Notes: a model not told the origin generated them from the sequence alone. Counted from the stretch's first letter, positions 21,724 through 32,015 are shown. The stretch: 64,000 nt of DNA from Pectobacterium carotovorum (GCF_900129615.1 NZ_FQWI01000002.1:124001-188000), one strand, 5' to 3'. Translations and numbers: made by a program.

Positions 21724-22140
21724 ATGATGTACGCAGACGCCATCAAGGCCGCTAACAACCTGACGAGTATCGTACCATTCCTCGGAGGCAGCACCTCTCG
21801 TAAGGATTATGAGGATGCGCTGAAACTCACTGAATACCTGATCGAGAGTGAGCCTGATAGTCCGCTAATCGATATGCTGACTGCTAAAATTGACAAATAC
21901 GAAGATGATGCACCGGAGTTTTCTGCCTTCAACGAACGTGTTAAAGCTCTGCCTGCTGGTATCGCTTTACTGCGCGTCCTCATGGATCAGTACCAGCTAA
22001 CGCAGAGTGATTTTGAAGCTGAGATCGGTAAAAAGTCACTGGTATCCCGCATTCTAAATGGTGAGCGCACTCTAACGCTTGATCACATGAGAGCGCTTGC
22101 TAAACGATTCGATATTCCTGTGAGTGCTTTTGTTGATTGA
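21724..22140 (+). CDS. higA: Orphan HigA antitoxin
   Basis: The 138-residue protein matches E. coli HigA along its length: TSIVPFLGG near the start, APEFSAFNERVKALPAGIALLRVLMDQY in the middle, and the helix-turn-helix SLVSRILNGERTLTLDHMRALAKRFDIPVSAFVD at the end. GGAGGAATAA lies 8 bases before the ATG. A higB toxin would be expected directly upstream, but that space holds the antitoxin-tail remnant and array fragment instead. The toxin seems lost by the rearrangement. It may act as a regulator or neutralise a toxin encoded elsewhere. Confidence 0.88.
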   Translation: MMYADAIKAANNLTSIVPFLGGSTSRKDYEDALKLTEYLIESEPDSPLIDMLTAKIDKYEDDAPEFSAFNERVKALPAGIALLRVLMDQYQLTQSDFEAEIGKKSLVSRILNGERTLTLDHMRALAKRFDIPVSAFVD

Positions 22141-22231
22141 CGCGACGGTTCAGCAATTCTTGCTAAGAGCGGAATTATGCATCTCGTAAGGAATAAACAG
22201 CGGTATGACGCTATGGCTGGCTGTTGTCTAA

Positions 22232-22257
22232 GTACTCCCCGCGTTAGCGGGGAGTAC
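22232..22257. repeat. Perfect hairpin resembling a CRISPR repeat stem
   Basis: GTACTCCCCGC and GCGGGGAGTAC form 11-base arms around a GTTA loop. The core CCCCGCGTTAGCGGGG differs from the CRISPR repeat core CCCCGCGCCAGCGGGG in two loop bases. There is no T-run, so it is a poor terminator. It may be a decayed repeat kept or reused as a hairpin. Confidence 0.75.
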
Positions 22258-22351
22258 CTTAATGATTAAAAGTAATCGTCTATATGCTTGTAAATATTGA
22301 TAGAAAGATCACAGAATGGATGCTGTAATAAAACATAGGAAATGTATGTGC

Positions 22352-22861
22352 CTATCTTTCTATTATATTACCCATTAAATTATATCTCCTTAAAAGTAGT
22401 TGTTCTTCTGCTTTTGTTTTTTCCTTTTCTGCATTTTCTTTATCTGTTTCTGCTATATTTTCAACGACATTTAAAACTGCGTCGAATCGAGCCGCTACTT
22501 CAGATGCGTTTAGTACTCCATTCATAGAAAGGAAGCATAAACTATTTAAAGAATAAACTAAAACATTAGTGGTGGTGTTTCTTTTTGCCAGATCCACTAT
22601 GGCTGTTTTTAAGCTGGCATCAATTTTTGCATCATTTCCTAATTTATCAGTCAGCTCGGCAGCTACAGTGCCATCAATGGTCTTTGCCGTATCCGCTGGT
22701 GCATCGGGACAATATTTAGCATTGACACTATTTGGTATTAAGATGCCAACTCTCTGGCTTGAACTGCTTCTGACAAGCGTTGGTGAATCATTCTCAATGG
22801 TTTTTGTAACCATACACCCAGATAACAACATAGCGATAGATATAACAAGAATAACTCTCAT
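22352..22861 (-). CDS. Predicted lipoprotein of unknown function
   Basis: The 169-residue product has a lipoprotein signal (MRVILVISIAMLLSGCMVTK, lipobox LLSGC), so it should be lipidated and exported. The mature part is not recognised. It contains two further cysteines and a Lys/Glu-rich C-terminal stretch likely to form a coiled coil (NIAETDKENAEKEKTKAEEQ). I chose ATG 22861, with AGGTG 6 bases before it, rather than the GTG at 22870. The gene is markedly AT-rich compared with the flanks and lies between the two arrays, which suggests it was acquired. Confidence 0.7.
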   Translation of the reverse strand: MRVILVISIAMLLSGCMVTKTIENDSPTLVRSSSSQRVGILIPNSVNAKYCPDAPADTAKTIDGTVAAELTDKLGNDAKIDASLKTAIVDLAKRNTTTNVLVYSLNSLCFLSMNGVLNASEVAARFDAVLNVVENIAETDKENAEKEKTKAEEQLLLRRYNLMGNIIER

Positions 22862-22870
22862 TTTATTCAC

Positions 22871-23528
<658 letters not shown>

Positions 23529-24107
23529 GTGTTCCCCGCGCCAGCGGGGATAAACCGCATATGAATCCCTACGAGATATAGCGTAATCCGTGTTCCCCGC
23601 GCCAGCGGGGATAAACCGGCACCGGCATCACCAGTCTGCCGGACAACCTGGTGTTCCCCGCGCCAGCGGGGATAAACCAGGGACATAAGCGTACCTGCGC
23701 TCAAACACTTAGGTGTTCCCCGCGCCAGCGGGGATAAACCGGCAGTAGCGATACATTCAGGTAAATCAAGCAAGTGTTCCCCGCGCCAGCGGGGATAAAC
23801 CGGACAAAGTAGCCAAAACCGTGCCAGTGAATACGTGTTCCCCGCGCCAGCGGGGATAAACCGAAGAAGTAAAAGATAAAACCCCTATCTCTAGCGTGTT
23901 CCTTGCGCAAGTGGGGATAAACCGTTCGCTGCGTTCATTATGGACCAAGACACACCGTGTTCCCCGCGCCAGCGGGGATAAACCGAAGTTCAGAATGGAC
24001 GTCTCTGGGTGGCTGATGTGTTCCCCGCGCTAGCGGGGATAAACCGGGGAGAACATTGCCACCGGGTATTCCGCCGGAGTGTTCCCCGCGCTAGCGGGGA
24101 TAAACTG
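23529..24107 (+). CRISPR. CRISPR2, type I-E array of 10 repeats and 9 spacers
   Basis: Same 29-nt repeat as CRISPR1. Repeats start at 23529, 23590, 23651, 23713, 23774, 23835, 23896, 23957, 24018 and 24079. Spacers are 32 nt except the third, which is 33 or follows a repeat with one extra base. The repeat at 23896 is a strong variant (CCTTGCGCAAGTGG core), and the last two carry GCTAGC. The final repeat ends AAACTG. Spacer 2 (23619-23650) shares 17 nt in reverse orientation with spacer 2 of CRISPR1. Confidence 0.98.
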
Positions 24108-24288
24108 GGCTTATACCCCTTGTTTCATGTTGGTCTAAATATCCCCTGCACGGTTCAAATCCAGCCTCTGGCTGGCGCGATGGGGGATTGCGTGTCAGTA
24201 TTAAAGCACGCCATTTTTGCACTCACCGTAATGGTGACGCGCTATGCCAATGATTTTTGTCTTCCATACGTTACCGTAAGGAGGTGAT

Positions 24289-24747
24289 ATGAAAGTTGAA
24301 GCCGCAGAGTCGTCCGTTTTTGCCAGCCAGCAGGTGATGGCGAAGCGTTCTACCGAGCATGCAGAGAAAGCGGCGCTGTCCGAACAGCTTCAGTCTTATC
24401 AGGCGGGCAGCGGTGCCGTTCCTGCTGGTCAGACGACACGGTATGATTTCACCCGCATTAGCCCTGCCGAACTGTATGAAACGGTTGAAGGCCTTGTTAG
24501 CAGTGGGCGGTTGGGACGTGAAGAAGGGTCTGCGCTGCTGGGTTTTGTCTCGTCACCGAGAGCCGAAGGGGGAAGTATTCCACCTTCCAATGTGTTCCAG
24601 CCAATTAATGTTTTCGACACCATTCAGCAAGGCGTTGCGGGCGCATCATCCCGTAGCGAAGTGCAAAATACTGAAAGCCTGCAACGTGCCGCAGAAGCGC
24701 TGAACCGCTTTCAGGGACAGGTCTCCAGCATTAGCGTTTACGTTTAG
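24289..24747 (+). CDS. Conserved-looking protein of unknown function
   Basis: A 152-residue product that I do not recognise. It has a near-perfect ribosome binding site (TAAGGAGGTGAT) just before the ATG. The sequence is Ser/Ala/Gln-rich, without membrane segments or signal peptide. A central stretch (YDFTRISPAELYETVEGLVSSG, then EEGSALLGFV) is helical and looks like a small folded module. The tail (SLQRAAEALNRFQGQVSSI) is an amphipathic helix. It has normal GC content and codon use, ends in a good terminator, and is probably a chromosomal gene that bordered the CRISPR locus before expansion. Confidence 0.65.
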   Translation: MKVEAAESSVFASQQVMAKRSTEHAEKAALSEQLQSYQAGSGAVPAGQTTRYDFTRISPAELYETVEGLVSSGRLGREEGSALLGFVSSPRAEGGSIPPSNVFQPINVFDTIQQGVAGASSRSEVQNTESLQRAAEALNRFQGQVSSISVYV

Positions 24748-24782
24748 CGTATTCCGACGCGCCGTAGTCTGATGACGTCTAT

Positions 24783-24815
24783 CTATCCCCGCATTTGCGG
24801 GGATAGTCGTTTTAT
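24783..24815 (+). terminator. Terminator after the unknown gene, repeat-like stem
   Basis: CTATCCCCGC and GCGGGGATAG form 10-base arms around ATTT, followed by TCGTTTTAT. The arm GCGGGGATA equals part of the CRISPR repeat. Likely works as a terminator in both directions for the unknown gene and the decarboxylase-like gene. Confidence 0.7.
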
Positions 24816-24841
24816 ACCGCGCTCATCGTTTTAGGCTTCGT

Positions 24842-26194
24842 TCAGCGTGGGGTCTGAGCTTTGATCTCCGTCAGCAGTGCGATCAACGCCTGCACGTTGT
24901 TGTCCTGCGTGCGCCAGGATGACACGCTGATGCGCAGCGCCGGACGCCCCTGCCAGACGGTGCCGCCAAACCATGCTTTACCAGACGCCTGTAGCGCTTC
25001 TCGTATCGCCGTCGTTTGGCGGTCGGTTTCCCCCCGCAGCAGAACCTGATTGAGCACAACCCGGTTCAGTACCTCAAAACCCGCGTGACGAAGGCCGCCA
25101 GCGATGAGTGTCGCCTGTCGGCAGTGCCGTTCGACCATCTCTGCTACGCCATCACGCCCCAGCGTACGCAGTACCGCCCATACCGGAATGCCGCGCGGAC
25201 GACGGGAAAATTCGAGCGTCAGATTCTTCTGCGCATCGCGTGCCGCACTGGAGTAAACCGCATCTGCGTTCATGGCCTCGGCCAGCACGTCCGCATTGCG
25301 GCAAATCGCCATCGCGCAGTCGTAGGGGGTGTTTAGCCATTTATGCGCGTCCGTTGTCCAACTGTCGGCCAGTTCGATGCCGTCGGTGAGCGCCGCGTGG
25401 GATGAGGCTCTGGCCCACAGTCCGAATGCGCCGTCAACGTGAACCCAGGCACCCGCCGCTTTTGCGATGGGAATGATCTGCGCAAAGTCATCGAACTCAC
25501 CCGTGTTTACTTCACCCGCCTGCAAACAAAGAATCGTACGATCGTCCAGCGGAGGAAGCTGCGATACATCAATCTGCCCAAACGCATTCACGGGCGCGAT
25601 ACGTAAATGGCGTAGCCCAAAACCGAGTACGCGCAGCGCTTTCTTGACGGTGATGTGCGTCAGTTCCGAAATCACGACCTTAATTTCAGGCGCGCCGTTC
25701 AGTCCATCGTTGTCAAAATCCCAGCCCTGTTTTGCCAGCAGGGCACGACGCGCGGCGGCCAGACAGGAAAGCGTACAGGCCGTGGCGCTGGTGCCGAACC
25801 CCACGGCGCTTTCCTTGGGTAAGTTCAGCGCATCGAGTACCCAGCGGCTGGCGAGGCGTTCCAGCGTGGCGGATACCGGCGAATTATCAAAGGTGGACGC
25901 GCACTGATCCCAGGCGATCATCAATCGTTCGGAGGCGGCGGCAACCGGTAATGAGGCACCGATAACAAAGCCGAAATAGTTCGGGCCATTGGAGGCGGTG
26001 GTGGCCGGTGAACCGACTTCATCCAGCAGCGCCAGCGTGCTTTCGGGCGAGAAGCCCTGTTGCGGCAGCGTTTCATCAAAACGTGCCAGCGCCGCGATGG
26101 CATCTGCATCGGGGAAAACCCGACGCTGTGCAGTCTCAGCCAGATAACGTCGGCCGCGCTCGTCGGCATCAGCCAGTAAAGTCAGTTCGCTCAT
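24842..26194 (-). CDS. PLP-dependent group II decarboxylase/aminotransferase-family enzyme
   Basis: Pyridoxal-phosphate enzyme of the glutamate/aromatic-amino-acid decarboxylase fold family. The PLP lysine sits in SWTTDAHKWLNTPYDCA, and the preceding VHVDGAFGLWAR holds the cofactor aspartate. The substrate cannot be named from sequence. I chose ATG 26194 (AAGGGA upstream, 450 residues, start MSELTLLADADERGRRYL); the frame is open 50 codons further but into the neighbouring gene. An MFS transporter follows upstream on the same strand 50 bases away, so the enzyme product may be exported. Confidence 0.8.
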   Translation of the reverse strand: MSELTLLADADERGRRYLAETAQRRVFPDADAIAALARFDETLPQQGFSPESTLALLDEVGSPATTASNGPNYFGFVIGASLPVAAASERLMIAWDQCASTFDNSPVSATLERLASRWVLDALNLPKESAVGFGTSATACTLSCLAAARRALLAKQGWDFDNDGLNGAPEIKVVISELTHITVKKALRVLGFGLRHLRIAPVNAFGQIDVSQLPPLDDRTILCLQAGEVNTGEFDDFAQIIPIAKAAGAWVHVDGAFGLWARASSHAALTDGIELADSWTTDAHKWLNTPYDCAMAICRNADVLAEAMNADAVYSSAARDAQKNLTLEFSRRPRGIPVWAVLRTLGRDGVAEMVERHCRQATLIAGGLRHAGFEVLNRVVLNQVLLRGETDRQTTAIREALQASGKAWFGGTVWQGRPALRISVSSWRTQDNNVQALIALLTEIKAQTPR

Positions 26195-26244
26195 GCTTTT
26201 TCCCTTATCAATATGGTTTTTTATCAAGAAACGTTGTTCCGCTA

Positions 26245-27519
26245 TCACGATGGCGTGGAGGCGGTCGGTGACGGCGCTGAAATGGGCAGTGTCATTTTCC
26301 AGAAAAGCAGCGCCAGTAGACTGACGGCTGCACCAAGGAGGCACACGCCTGACCAGCCCGCAGCGTCATACGCCGCGGTGGTTGCCATCGCACCCAGCCC
26401 GCTGCCGATGCTATAAAACAGCATATAACAGCCAACCAGACGGCTGTGCGCATCAGGATGCGTCTTGAAAATCATACTTTGGTTAGTGACATGAATGGCC
26501 TGTCCGCCCAGATCGAGCACGATGATGCCGACCACCAGCGCGAAGAGAGAATAGGGCGCTAGCCACAGCGGCAGCCACGATGTCAGCAACAATAACAGGG
26601 CGATGCCGCTGACCCACTGTTCTCGCCCTTTATCGGCTAGCGAACCCGCTTTCACGGCCGCCAGTGCGCCGAGAATACCGACCAGACCAAACGCACCGAT
26701 AACCGTATGAGAAAAGAAATAAGGTTCGCGACTCAGCGGCAGAACTAACGCGCTCCAGAAAATGCTCAGGGCAGCAAACATCAGTAAAGCGATGACGCCA
26801 CGTATTTGCAACACCCGTTCTTTGCGCAACAGGGTCAGCATAGAAATCAGCAACGCGGAATAGCGCGGGCATTGCCGGGCAGATGGCTGATGCGGCAGCG
26901 CCCGCCATAAAAGTAAGGCAAGCAGGAGCATCAGCAGCGCGGAGAAAAAGTACACGCTGCGCCAGCCTGCTAGATCGGCGATGAAGCCGGATAGCACGCG
27001 CGCGAGCAACAGCCCAATCACTACGCCACCCTGTGCCGCACCCACCACGCGCCCGCGCTCCTGCGGGGCGGCAGCCGTCGCGGCATAAGCAATCAGCCCC
27101 TGCGTCATTGCCGTACCGAGCATGCCCACGGCCAACATGCCGATCAATAAAGACAGGGGCGTGGTGGATAGCCCAACGGCGATCAGCGCCACGATGAGCG
27201 CACCCAACTGGGCGAGCATCAAATAGCGCCGATTGAAGATATCACCCAGAGGTACTAGCAAAACTAACGCCAGCGCACAGCCAAGCTGCGTTGCGGTCAT
27301 CACGCCGCCAACGGCAGCGATACTGATGTGAAAATCTACCGATAATGCATCCAGCAGCGGCTGTGCGTAATAGACATTGGCGACGCTGAGGGCGCTGGCA
27401 CAGGCAAACAGCAAAACTAAAGCGCGTGGTAATGCCGTCTGCGTGCTGTAAAGATCGCCTTCGGTGACGGATGACGTGGTATGAATAGGGCTTGTTTTCA
27501 TTGTATTGGCTTTCATCAT
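26245..27519 (-). CDS. MFS transporter, drug/metabolite efflux type
   Basis: Inner-membrane carrier of the major facilitator superfamily. The 424 residues give about 12 hydrophobic helices. The first-helix motif YYAQPLLDALSVDF and GGVMTATQLGCALALVLLVPLGDIFNRRYL (motif A region) are typical of the arabinose-efflux-like permeases related to YdhP and NepI. Its start is uncertain, with ATG codons at 27519, 27516 and 27501. It is transcribed with the decarboxylase-like gene and divergently from an HxlR regulator, a common control arrangement. The substrate is unknown. Confidence 0.82.
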   Translation of the reverse strand: MMKANTMKTSPIHTTSSVTEGDLYSTQTALPRALVLLFACASALSVANVYYAQPLLDALSVDFHISIAAVGGVMTATQLGCALALVLLVPLGDIFNRRYLMLAQLGALIVALIAVGLSTTPLSLLIGMLAVGMLGTAMTQGLIAYAATAAAPQERGRVVGAAQGGVVIGLLLARVLSGFIADLAGWRSVYFFSALLMLLLALLLWRALPHQPSARQCPRYSALLISMLTLLRKERVLQIRGVIALLMFAALSIFWSALVLPLSREPYFFSHTVIGAFGLVGILGALAAVKAGSLADKGREQWVSGIALLLLLTSWLPLWLAPYSLFALVVGIIVLDLGGQAIHVTNQSMIFKTHPDAHSRLVGCYMLFYSIGSGLGAMATTAAYDAAGWSGVCLLGAAVSLLALLFWKMTLPISAPSPTASTPS

Positions 27520-27534
27520 TCAGTTTGGTTTCAA

Positions 27535-27572
27535 AATAAAACCACTTGAAGCGTAAATACTCTGGTTTTATT
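27535..27572. promoter_or_regulatory. Inverted repeat in the MFS-HxlR divergent promoter region
   Basis: AATAAAACCA (27535-27544) and TGGTTTTATT (27563-27572) are perfectly complementary 10-base arms 18 bases apart. They lie between the divergent MFS and HxlR genes and are the best candidate for the HxlR operator. One dimer usually binds a shorter span, so two sites are possible. Confidence 0.6.
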
Positions 27573-27654
27573 CTGCAACCAAAAAACGTGCGGTCAGTTT
27601 TCAGCCTGTGGGTAAGGCAGGTAGGATGAACAGGAAAAAGGAGAGGAAGTATTC

Positions 27655-28101
27655 ATGGTGAAGCGCAAAAGTCTGAAAGAGGATGCGTGTCCCGTCGCCC
27701 GCGCGCTGGATGTGGTTGGCGATCGCTGGGCGTTGCTGATTATCCGCGATGCCTTCGACAATCGCCGCCGTTTCGGCGATTTTCAACGCAGTTTGGGCGT
27801 TGCCAAAAATATTCTTACCGATCGTCTGCGTACCCTGGTTGAGGAAGGCATCTTGTCCGTTCAGCCCGTTTCCGAAAGCTCGGCCTATCAGGAATATATC
27901 CTGACGCCAAAAGGCGAACAGCTATTCCCACTCGTCGTGGCGCTACGCCAGTGGGGGGAGCAACAGCTGTTTGCGGAGGGAGAATCTCACTCCCTGCTAT
28001 TGGATAAACACACCGGGCAGCCTCTGCAAACCATGTTGCCGCATTCTGCGGAAGGGCAGTTAGTGGTCGGGCAGGATACGTTCGTTCAGAAAGTGGATTG
28101 A
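27655..28101 (+). CDS. HxlR-family winged-helix regulator
   Basis: The 148-residue protein carries the HxlR signature near its start, CPVARALDVVGDRWALLIIRDA, followed by the winged helix (RFGDFQRSLGVAKNILTDRLRTLVEEGIL). Such dimers often respond to small electrophiles or redox state and control the divergent gene, here the MFS exporter. The lone cysteine at about residue 12 could serve as a sensor, as in HypR-type members. GGAGAGGAAG precedes the ATG. Confidence 0.88.
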   Translation: MVKRKSLKEDACPVARALDVVGDRWALLIIRDAFDNRRRFGDFQRSLGVAKNILTDRLRTLVEEGILSVQPVSESSAYQEYILTPKGEQLFPLVVALRQWGEQQLFAEGESHSLLLDKHTGQPLQTMLPHSAEGQLVVGQDTFVQKVD

Positions 28102-28578
<477 letters not shown>

Positions 28579-28666
28579 TCGTGCTTCAGGGATAGCGGTG
28601 TCATAGATAAGAACATAAACGTAAAAAGATGGGATAGTGAAAGACGTAGAGCAAGGGGGAAAACCG

Positions 28667-29320
28667 ATGAGCCGAGTACTATTATTAGGTGCAACGGGGT
28701 TAGTGGGGCACGAGTTGTTACAGCTGTTGAAAGCCAATAATCGGGTTGAGACGATCTATGCGCCGACCCGTAAGCCGCTGGCACCGTCGGAGAAAGTGAT
28801 CAATCCGCACGATCCCGATCTGTCTGCCGCGCTGGCGCAATTGACCGATCCTGTCGACATCGCCTTTTGCTGTCTGGGATCGACGCTTAAGACGGCAGGC
28901 AGTAAGCAGGCGTTCCGCTATGTGGATTACACGCTGGTGGTGGAAGGATCAAAAGTGGCGCTGGCGCTGGGTGCGACGCACCTGTTGGTCGTCAGTTCTC
29001 TGAGTGCGAATGCGACGTCGCCTTTCTTCTATTCGCGAGTGAAGGGAGAAGCGGAAAAATCGCTGCGTCAGCAAGGCTGGCAACATCTGACATTGGCACA
29101 GCCGTCGATGCTGCTGGGGGAAAGAGAGGACAGCCGTCCGCTAGAAAGTCTGGCTGCCCCGCTGTTCCGCCTGTTCCCGGCAAAGTGGCGAGCCATTGAG
29201 GGGAAAACGGTCGCGCAGGCGTTGCTGAATCAGGCGTTCTCACCTGAGCCCAAAGCGCGGGTTACCGTGCTGGAATCCGATCAATTACGTTCACTGGGTA
29301 AGCAGCAGGCGCTTCAGTAG
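28667..29320 (+). CDS. NAD(P)-binding Rossmann-fold protein
   Basis: A short-chain NAD(P)-binding protein of the YbjT/HTATIP2-like atypical SDR group. The dinucleotide motif GATGLVGHELLQLL lies at residues 8-21. The middle has DIAFCCLGSTLKTAGSKQAFRYVDY, typical of the HTATIP2 subgroup, and YSRVKGEAEKSL carries the SDR Tyr-x3-Lys. I chose ATG 28667 because AAGGGGG precedes it; the frame is open to 28637. The substrate is unknown. Confidence 0.8.
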   Translation: MSRVLLLGATGLVGHELLQLLKANNRVETIYAPTRKPLAPSEKVINPHDPDLSAALAQLTDPVDIAFCCLGSTLKTAGSKQAFRYVDYTLVVEGSKVALALGATHLLVVSSLSANATSPFFYSRVKGEAEKSLRQQGWQHLTLAQPSMLLGEREDSRPLESLAAPLFRLFPAKWRAIEGKTVAQALLNQAFSPEPKARVTVLESDQLRSLGKQQALQ

Positions 29321-29331
29321 CCTCCTGTCGA

Positions 29332-29796
29332 TCAACGCAGGCGGTGGACAACCTGATTGCTGCTGCCGCGCCAGATCAGTGCGGGATCTTTCAGATCTTG
29401 CACAAATTTTCCATCGACTAACACGTTGATGAGATCGACCACCCGCTGCTGCTCCGGCGTAAGTTCCGCCAGCACGTAGCCCGTCCAGACCCAGATATCT
29501 TTGCCTGGGCATTCCGCGCGTATCCGTTCGACTAACCGCAGGATATCAGGCACATTCTGAGGGTGAAGCGGATCGCCGCCAGACAGCGAAATTCCCTGCC
29601 GGGGGATCGCGGTATCCTGGAGATCGGCGATGATCCGATCTTCCTGTTCCTGCGTAAACGGCTGACCGGAGTTGAGTCGCCAGGTGCTTTTGTTGTAGCA
29701 CCCCACGCACTCATGCACGCAGCCAGCGACAAACAGCGTGCAGCGGGTGCCGGGGCCGTTGACGACATCAACGGGATAATACTGGTGGTAATTCAT
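29332..29796 (-). CDS. nrdG: NrdG, activase of the anaerobic ribonucleotide reductase
   Basis: Radical-SAM enzyme that makes the glycyl radical on NrdD. The cluster motif CVHECVGCYNKSTW shows the CxxxCxxC cysteines near residues 26-33, and the GGDPL motif follows. The 154-residue length is the same as in E. coli. It lies downstream of nrdD with an 80-base gap holding a strong hairpin. Confidence 0.96.
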   Translation of the reverse strand: MNYHQYYPVDVVNGPGTRCTLFVAGCVHECVGCYNKSTWRLNSGQPFTQEQEDRIIADLQDTAIPRQGISLSGGDPLHPQNVPDILRLVERIRAECPGKDIWVWTGYVLAELTPEQQRVVDLINVLVDGKFVQDLKDPALIWRGSSNQVVHRLR

Positions 29797-29847
29797 ACGG
29801 TAGAGCCCATGTTATGAAGCGGGCGCGTGTTGACGGTGCCGCGAAAG

Positions 29848-29868
29848 GGGGCCGCATTGCTGCGGCCC
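29848..29868 (-). promoter_or_regulatory. GC-rich hairpin between nrdD and nrdG
   Basis: GGGCCGC and GCGGCCC form a 7-base stem around a 6-base loop. No T-run follows on either strand, so it probably affects mRNA stability or partial termination between nrdD and nrdG and not full termination. Confidence 0.4.
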
Positions 29869-29876
29869 GGAAGGGA

Positions 29877-32015
29877 TCACCCCAGTTGACCGTTGCCTAA
29901 ATGCTTGATGCGACGCTTCACTTCTTCCTGCTTACCCGCGTTGAACGGGCGTGCATCCGGGCTACCGAGGTAGCCGCACACGCGGCGCGTGACGGAAACG
30001 CGGGCCGAATCGTGGTTGCCGCATTTCGGGCAGGTGAAGCCTTTGCTGGTGCACTCGAATTCACCGGTAAAGCCACACTCATAGCATTCGTCGATCGGCG
30101 TGTTGGTGCCGTAGTATGGCACGCGGCTGTAGCTGTAATCCCACACGTCTTCCAGCGCTTTGAGGTTGTGTTGCAGGTTCGGGTATTCGCCGTAGCAAAT
30201 GAACCCACCGTTAGCCAGCGGCGGATAGGGCAGCTCGAAGTCGATTTTCTGGTAAGGGTTCACCTTCTTCTCCACATCAAGGTGGAAGCTGTTGGTGTAA
30301 TACCCTTTGTCCGTCACGCCCTGCACGACGCCAAACTCGGCGGTATCCAGACGGCAGAAGCGGTCGCACAGGTTTTCACTCGGTGTGCTGTACAGGCTGA
30401 AGCCATAGCCCGTTTCGTCTTTCCACTGCTCGGTGGTGGCTTTCAGGCGAGTGATAACGGCCACGGCTTTGGCACGCAGCGCCTCGTCATCAAACACGTG
30501 CGTTTGGCTACCGAAGAGCGCGTTAATCGTTTCATGCAGGCCGATATAGCCCAGCGAAATCGAGGCGCGCCCATTCTTGAAGATGTCCGCAATGCTGTCG
30601 TCCGCTTTTAAACGCACGCCGCAAGCCCCTTCCATATACAGGATTGGCGCAACGCGGGCTTTCACGCTTTCCAACCGCGCAATGCGCGTCATCAGCGCTT
30701 TCTTCGCCAGCGCCAGACGCTGGTCGAGCAGCGTCCAGAAGCGATCTTCATTGCCTTCGGCCTCCAGCGCGATGCGCGGCAGGTTCAGGCTGATCACACC
30801 TAAGTTATTGCGGCCGTCGTGAATCTGCTGGCCGTTTTCTTCATAAACGCCGAGGAAGCTGCGGCAGCCCATTGGCGTTTTGAACGAACCGGTGACGTTC
30901 ACGACCTGATCGTAGTTCAGAATATCTGGGTACATGCGCTTGCTGGCGCACTCCAGCGCGAGCTGTTTGATATCGTAATTTGGATCGCCCGCTTTGTGGT
31001 TCAGACCGTCGCGGATAGCAAAAACCAGTTTCGGGAATACCGCCGTTTTGTGGTTTTTACCCAGTCCGGCAATGCGGTTGCGCAGGATCGATTCCTGAAT
31101 CAGACGCGATTCCCAACTGACGCCGAGCCCGAAACCAAAGGTCACGAACGGCGTCTGGCCGTTAGCGGTGTGCAGCGTGTTAACTTCGTATTCCAGTGAC
31201 TGGAAAGCGTCGTAGCACTCTTTTTCCGTGCGGGTTAGAGCATAATTTTCCGCATCTGGAATCTGCCACTCTTCTGCCACCGCTTTATGTTTCGCATGGC
31301 TGGCGGTGACGAACGGCGCCAGAATTTCATCAATACGGTTAATCGTGGTGCCGCCATAAATGTGGCTGGCAACCTGCGCGATAATCTGCGCGGTGACGGC
31401 GGTAGCGGTTGAGATCGACTTCGGTGGCTCAATCTCCGCGTTGCCCATTTTGAAGCCGTTGGTCAGCATGCCGTTCAGGTCGATCAGCATGCAGTTAAAC
31501 ATTGGGAAAAAGGGCGAGTAGTCGAGGTCGTGATAGTGAATCTCACCGCGCTCGTGCGCCAGTACTACATCACGTGGCAGGATGTACTGTTTGGCGTAAT
31601 GCTTGGCGACAATACCAGCCAGCAGATCGCGCTGGGTGGGAATCACTTTACTGTCTTTGTTGGCGTTCTCGTTCAGCAGCGCCATGTTGCTCTGCTCGAC
31701 CAGACCGCGAATTTCCTGATTCAGGCGACCGTGGCGTTCACGCGCAATATCGCGGTCATGGCGGTATTCGATATAGGTTCGCGCCAGTTTTTTGTAATTG
31801 CCTGACATCAGCAGGTTTTCGACCGCGTCCTGAATATCGCGGATATCCACGCGCGATTTATCCTGCATTTGTTGAGCGACCGCACAGGCCACAGTTGCAC
31901 AGTAGTCTGCATCATTGACACCGGCTGCATGTGCCGCGCGTTCGACCGCCTCTTTGATACGCACTTCATCAAAAGGCACCTGGCAACCGTCCCGTTTAAT
32001 CACTACTGGTTTCAC
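29877..32015 (-). CDS. nrdD: NrdD, anaerobic (class III) ribonucleotide reductase
   Basis: Reduces ribonucleoside triphosphates to deoxy forms without oxygen, using formate. An N-terminal ATP-cone occupies about residues 3-90. The C-terminal part has the zinc site CYECGFTG...CPKCGNHD and the glycyl-radical loop RRVCGYLGSPDARPF near residue 683. The 712-residue length is normal. Two NrdR boxes lie upstream. Confidence 0.97.
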   Translation of the reverse strand: MKPVVIKRDGCQVPFDEVRIKEAVERAAHAAGVNDADYCATVACAVAQQMQDKSRVDIRDIQDAVENLLMSGNYKKLARTYIEYRHDRDIARERHGRLNQEIRGLVEQSNMALLNENANKDSKVIPTQRDLLAGIVAKHYAKQYILPRDVVLAHERGEIHYHDLDYSPFFPMFNCMLIDLNGMLTNGFKMGNAEIEPPKSISTATAVTAQIIAQVASHIYGGTTINRIDEILAPFVTASHAKHKAVAEEWQIPDAENYALTRTEKECYDAFQSLEYEVNTLHTANGQTPFVTFGFGLGVSWESRLIQESILRNRIAGLGKNHKTAVFPKLVFAIRDGLNHKAGDPNYDIKQLALECASKRMYPDILNYDQVVNVTGSFKTPMGCRSFLGVYEENGQQIHDGRNNLGVISLNLPRIALEAEGNEDRFWTLLDQRLALAKKALMTRIARLESVKARVAPILYMEGACGVRLKADDSIADIFKNGRASISLGYIGLHETINALFGSQTHVFDDEALRAKAVAVITRLKATTEQWKDETGYGFSLYSTPSENLCDRFCRLDTAEFGVVQGVTDKGYYTNSFHLDVEKKVNPYQKIDFELPYPPLANGGFICYGEYPNLQHNLKALEDVWDYSYSRVPYYGTNTPIDECYECGFTGEFECTSKGFTCPKCGNHDSARVSVTRRVCGYLGSPDARPFNAGKQEEVKRRIKHLGNGQLG

